From contig DATHVD010000029.1 of the NCBI GenBank assembly GCA_035461525.1, positions 1-21,429 of the forward strand: a stretch of 21,429 nt of DNA, given 5' to 3'. Below are positions 19,055-21,429 of this stretch, one piece after another; positions within the stretch are counted from its first letter, which is position 1, and each line of letters starts with the position of its first letter. Made by a program: the position numbers and the translations under genes. The notes beneath the pieces were generated by a model, which was not told where the DNA came from, ran no database searches, and saw only the letters and a program-made list of their open reading frames with translations. Source of the stretch: JAIBJN01 sp035461525 (lineage in GTDB: Bacteria; Actinomycetota; Thermoleophilia; Gaiellales; Gaiellaceae).

Positions 19055-20494
19055 TCACGCCAGCAGCCTTTCCAGGACGCGCGCGTAGAGGGCGAGGTGG
19101 GTGTCGCCGAGGAGTTCGAGCGTGGCCCGCTCGCGCGCGTTTCGACCGAGGCGTGTCGCCTCGGATGGCTGGCGGAGTACACGCTCGACCGCCGCCCCAA
19201 ACGACTCGAGGTCGTGAGGATTGTCAAGGAGGAGCCCGTGCTCGCCGTGGTCGATCTGGTCCACGATTCCCCCGACGGAGCTTGCTACGACCGGCCGCGA
19301 CTTCCACATCGCCTCCGCCACCGTGAGCCCGAAGCCCTCGGCAAGGCTCTTCTGGACCACGACGGCGGCGTGGCGCTGGAGAGCGTTCACGATCGCGGCG
19401 GCCTCGTCCGGGTCGGCCATCGGAGTGCAGGCGAGGTGAACGCGGCTTCGTGCTTCGTGGGGTAGCCGGCGCCAGCGGTCGATGCAGTCGTCGTAGACCT
19501 CGGCCGCCTCCGGGTCGTCGGCGACGCCGGTGACCGCCGGACCAGCGAGGACGAGGTGGGCCCCGAGCGTCGGGTCGACGTGGTGGGCAAAGCCTTCCAT
19601 GACGCCGGCCATGTCCTTCATGCCGTCCCAGCGGGAGGCCTGCATGACGAGCGGAGCGTCCGACGGCGGCGACGGCCCGAGCTGGACGATGTCGGAACGG
19701 CGGGTGATCCGCCCGCGTGAGCCGTCACGACGGGTGAAGGGCACGACCGGCGGGTCGCCGGCGCCCTCGATCAGGCCCGTGTAGCCGAGCGCCAGGCGGA
19801 CGTTTCGGTCCGACATCGGCTCGTTCTTCGCCGAGAAGGGGTCGATCGAAGGCGGAACGACGAACGTCCTGGCGGGCTCGGCCCAGGGGGGTGCGAAGGC
19901 CGTGCGGGAGAAGACGTAGCCGTCCACCTCGTCGAGGTAGGGCCGCAGGAAGCTCCAAGCGCGCTCGCTCCACTCGTTTGGCTCGTCGAGCCCGACGTGG
20001 CAGCGCCAGAGCACGAGATGGTTCGCACGCCGAAGCGCCTGGGCCATTCCCGCCGTCTGCGGGTCGTGCAGCAGGACGATCGCGTCGCGCGGCAGAACAT
20101 CGAGGAGACCCTCGGCGTTCTGGCGCTGAACGGCTTCGTAGTGCGCCCGCTCCGGCGAACCGAGTCCCCCGCCGTCCCCGGGCCCGCCGTAGAGACCGTT
20201 GTGGATCCGCTTCGTCACCGCGAAGAAGTCGGCGTCGCCCCGGATCACGAGCCAGCGCGCGTCGACGCCGGCTCCGCGCGCGTAGGCGAGCAGGGTCTGG
20301 AGCATCTCGGCAACGCCGCCGCCGACGGCGGTCGAGTTCACGCTCACGACCGCCCGTCCAGCAAGCCGCTCCCTCGTCTCCTCGGCCACCGCCTCGAAGC
20401 GCGCCATCCGCTCCGGCCCGACGAGCGGCTCGAAGCGCGCCGCGTCGAGCGCCTCCACCTCCACCTCCTGCAGCGAGCCGACGGGGAGGCCCAT
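19055..20494 (-). CDS. treT: GT4-family trehalose synthase-like glycosyltransferase
   Basis: A glycosyltransferase of about 479 residues. Start ATG 20494 (M-G-L-P-V-G-S-L-Q) overlaps the upstream stop as TGATG; GTG 20497 is the alternative. N-terminal Rossmann half: V-V-S-V-N-S-T-A-V-G-G-G-V-A-E-M-L, then W-L-V-I-R-G-D-A-D-F-F and H-D-P-Q-T-A-G-M. C-terminal half: V-M-Q-A-S-R-W-D-G-M-K-D, and the catalytic E-x7-E in E-G-F-G-L-T-V-A-E-A-M-W, with V-G-G-I-V-D-Q-I-D. This order matches trehalose synthases (TreT type), which join ADP/UDP-glucose with glucose to give trehalose, an osmolyte and storage sugar. The gene symbol is family-based. It is downstream of a small coupled frame and a GMC oxidoreductase remnant, with no other trehalose genes in the window. 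Confidence 0.88.
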   Translation of the reverse strand: MGLPVGSLQEVEVEALDAARFEPLVGPERMARFEAVAEETRERLAGRAVVSVNSTAVGGGVAEMLQTLLAYARGAGVDARWLVIRGDADFFAVTKRIHNGLYGGPGDGGGLGSPERAHYEAVQRQNAEGLLDVLPRDAIVLLHDPQTAGMAQALRRANHLVLWRCHVGLDEPNEWSERAWSFLRPYLDEVDGYVFSRTAFAPPWAEPARTFVVPPSIDPFSAKNEPMSDRNVRLALGYTGLIEGAGDPPVVPFTRRDGSRGRITRRSDIVQLGPSPPSDAPLVMQASRWDGMKDMAGVMEGFAHHVDPTLGAHLVLAGPAVTGVADDPEAAEVYDDCIDRWRRLPHEARSRVHLACTPMADPDEAAAIVNALQRHAAVVVQKSLAEGFGLTVAEAMWKSRPVVASSVGGIVDQIDHGEHGLLLDNPHDLESFGAAVERVLRQPSEATRLGRNARERATLELLGDTHLALYARVLERLLA

Positions 20495-20742
20495 CACTCG
20501 TGCCGAATCGCTACGGCCGGCGAGACGCGCGCGCCATGTGGCGGAATGACACCGACGTTGGTCGAGGGAACGGCGAAGGTGGAGATCTCCGGCGTCGACT
20601 CGCCCAGCGCATCGCGAGCGTACGAAATCGCCAAGTCCCGCGAACCCGAGAGCCGGGCGCCTCGCGTGCTCGAACCACTCATTCGCGAGTAGAGCCGCTC
20701 GACCAGCCTCCGGGTGACGTCCTCGGTTCGCCCCGACGTCAT
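20494..20742 (-). CDS. Small protein of unknown function, coupled to treT
   Basis: An 82-residue frame from ATG 20742, which overlaps the upstream GMC-remnant stop as ATGA; its own stop overlaps the treT start. Sequence features: early T-S-G-R-T-E-D-V-T-R-R-L-V-E-R-L-Y, then S-G-S-R-D-L-A-I-S-Y-A-R-D-A-L-G-E-S and E-I-S-T-F-A-V-P-S. No known domain. The double coupling to both neighbours argues for a real gene; low-complexity edges argue against. Confidence 0.5.
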   Translation of the reverse strand: MTSGRTEDVTRRLVERLYSRMSGSSTRGARLSGSRDLAISYARDALGESTPEISTFAVPSTNVGVIPPHGARVSPAVAIRHE

Positions 20743-21027
20743 CGCGGGCGGCCGCCGTTGCCGAGGGATTGCAGGCATGTCTTTGCGACGCGCTTCGCCA
20801 GCGCCATGATCGTCAGGCTCGGGGGGCTGCCGAGCGCCCGGGGGAGGAGCGAGGCGTCTGCGACGTAGACGTTCGGCGGAAGGCGGGCGTCGTATCGATT
20901 CGGCCTCGCGCTCGCTCAAGGGCAGCATCCCGCCCGGATGTCCGGCGTTCAGGGTTCCGAGGAAGGTCTCCTCCGGGGCGATGCTTGCCTCCGTCACCGT
21001 GCCGATCGAGCCTCCGTAGCTCGTTCC
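20739..21027 (-). pseudogene. GMC oxidoreductase C-terminal remnant, frameshifted
   Basis: A C-terminal tail of a glucose-methanol-choline (GMC) oxidoreductase. The first frame (from about 21027) reads G-T-V-T-E-A-S-I-A-P-E-E-T-F-L-G-T-L-N-A-G-H-P-G-G, matching the conserved C-terminal region with G-T...H. After L-S-E-R-E-A it shifts into a frame giving D-A-R-L-P-P-N-V-Y-V-A-D-A-S-L-L-P-R-A-L, then S-P-P-S-L-T-I-M-A-L-A-K-R-V, the usual end of the FAD-dependent enzyme. The stop is at 20739-20741. The N-terminal FAD-binding part is missing; an in-frame stop (21028-21030) blocks continuation upstream. Parent enzymes oxidise alcohols or sugars. Its role beside treT is unclear. Confidence 0.65.
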
Positions 21028-21133
21028 TCACTGCAGCCGACCCCTTCCGGCGGGCCTTGGCCGGCAGTGTCGACTTGCAGGCGCAGAGCAAGCATCGGTG
21101 AGTACCATACTTCGCACTGCGGTCCGTCCCCGA

Positions 21134-21414
21134 TCAGCCCGCTGGCACCGCACGTTGCCGGGCGCGGCCGGGCTCGGCGAAGGAGACGAACTCCTCGCGC
21201 GTGCGCACCGCCGCCAACTCGTTGCCGGCCGAGCGCCTGAACCGCCCGACGGCTTCGGCGGCGATCTCCGCATGTGGGGCTCTCCGAGCAGGGCGAATCC
21301 GAGCCTGAGGAACTCCTCGAGCACCGGTGCCGACCTCGCCGGGCGGAAGTCAGGCCGTCGCACGAGGAGCCGCGGCAGCCCGCGCAGGGCCATCGACGGC
21401 AGCAGGAGGCGCAC
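21134..21414 (-). pseudogene. Unrecognised protein, frameshifted, near window edge
   Basis: The first frame from GTG 21414 reads M-R-L-L-L-P-S-M-A-L-R-G-L-P-R-L-L, then F-R-P-A-R-S-A-P-V-L-E-E-F-L-R-L-G-F-A-L-L-G-E. Near 21275 it shifts to another frame with H-A-E-I-A-A-E-A-V-G-R-F-R-R-S-A-G-N-E-L, ending V-P-A-G before TGA 21134-21136. The protein-like character on both sides indicates one gene broken by a one-base shift, about 93 residues in total. TAA at 21427-21429, in the first frame, closes the upstream edge. No family is recognised. Confidence 0.4.
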
Positions 21415-21429
21415 TTCCCCCCACGGTTA

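Overview
The window is a very GC-rich, gene-dense bacterial chromosome segment. GTG/TTG starts, short overlaps such as GTGA and TGATG, and the gene types present suggest an actinobacterium. These types include a stand-alone LigD-type polymerase domain, a WYL regulator beside a DUF1579-like gene, a DUF4242-cyclase fusion, a zinc-type L31 and a primary-like sigma factor. A Thermoleophilia-like lineage is possible but not proven. No rRNA, complete tRNA, CRISPR array or intact transposase was found.

Layout. 1-1.66 kb: the end of an MFS transporter overlapping a DUF6544-like gene. 1.66-2.07 kb: gene-poor, with a strong hairpin. 2.07-4.92 kb (minus): a three-gene operon of ETHE1-like metallo-beta-lactamase protein, MFS transporter and ArsM-like SAM methyltransferase. 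A LysR regulator is divergent at 4.95-5.93 kb. 5.93-7.29 kb (minus): a membrane protein and an UlaG-like hydrolase. 7.3-8.4 kb: a frameshifted DUF4242-cyclase gene and a small cupin-like remnant. 8.8-10.1 kb: a small ABM-like protein, a cold-shock protein and an unknown protein. 10.1-10.5 kb: a mosaic of duplicated gene ends. 10.5-13.8 kb: a bicupin (minus), then LigD-type polymerase, L31 and sigma factor (plus). 13.9-15.6 kb (minus): a broken LtrA-like gene and the WYL regulator. 15.7-16.7 kb: two overlapping genes. 16.7-18.5 kb (minus): a DHFR/RibD-family protein, a tRNA 3'-end fragment and a less GC-rich membrane protein. 19.1-20.7 kb (minus): a trehalose synthase-like glycosyltransferase coupled to a small ORF. 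The right edge holds broken genes, including the tail of a GMC oxidoreductase.

The most interesting system is at 2.07-5.93 kb. The methyltransferase frame is interrupted by one TGA at 2249-2251, exactly where the family has its conserved cysteine before the I-A-G-A-L motif. The frame then continues cleanly for 60 more residues. Right after the TGA the mRNA can form a 10-bp hairpin with a five-base loop that has G at position 2, starting 16 nt past the UGA. This fits a bacterial SECIS element, so I read the gene as a selenoprotein. The two upstream cysteines of arsenite methyltransferases are replaced, so the substrate may not be arsenite. With an ETHE1-like (persulfide dioxygenase-type) enzyme, an MFS exporter and a LysR regulator, and with a shared GCCGATAG motif in the control regions, this looks like an inducible thiol/persulfide or metalloid/chalcogen detoxification unit. 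The substrate is inference.

Several loci (cyclase, LtrA, GMC tail, right-edge gene) carry single-base frame breaks. These may be decay or assembly indels, and reads would be needed to tell.
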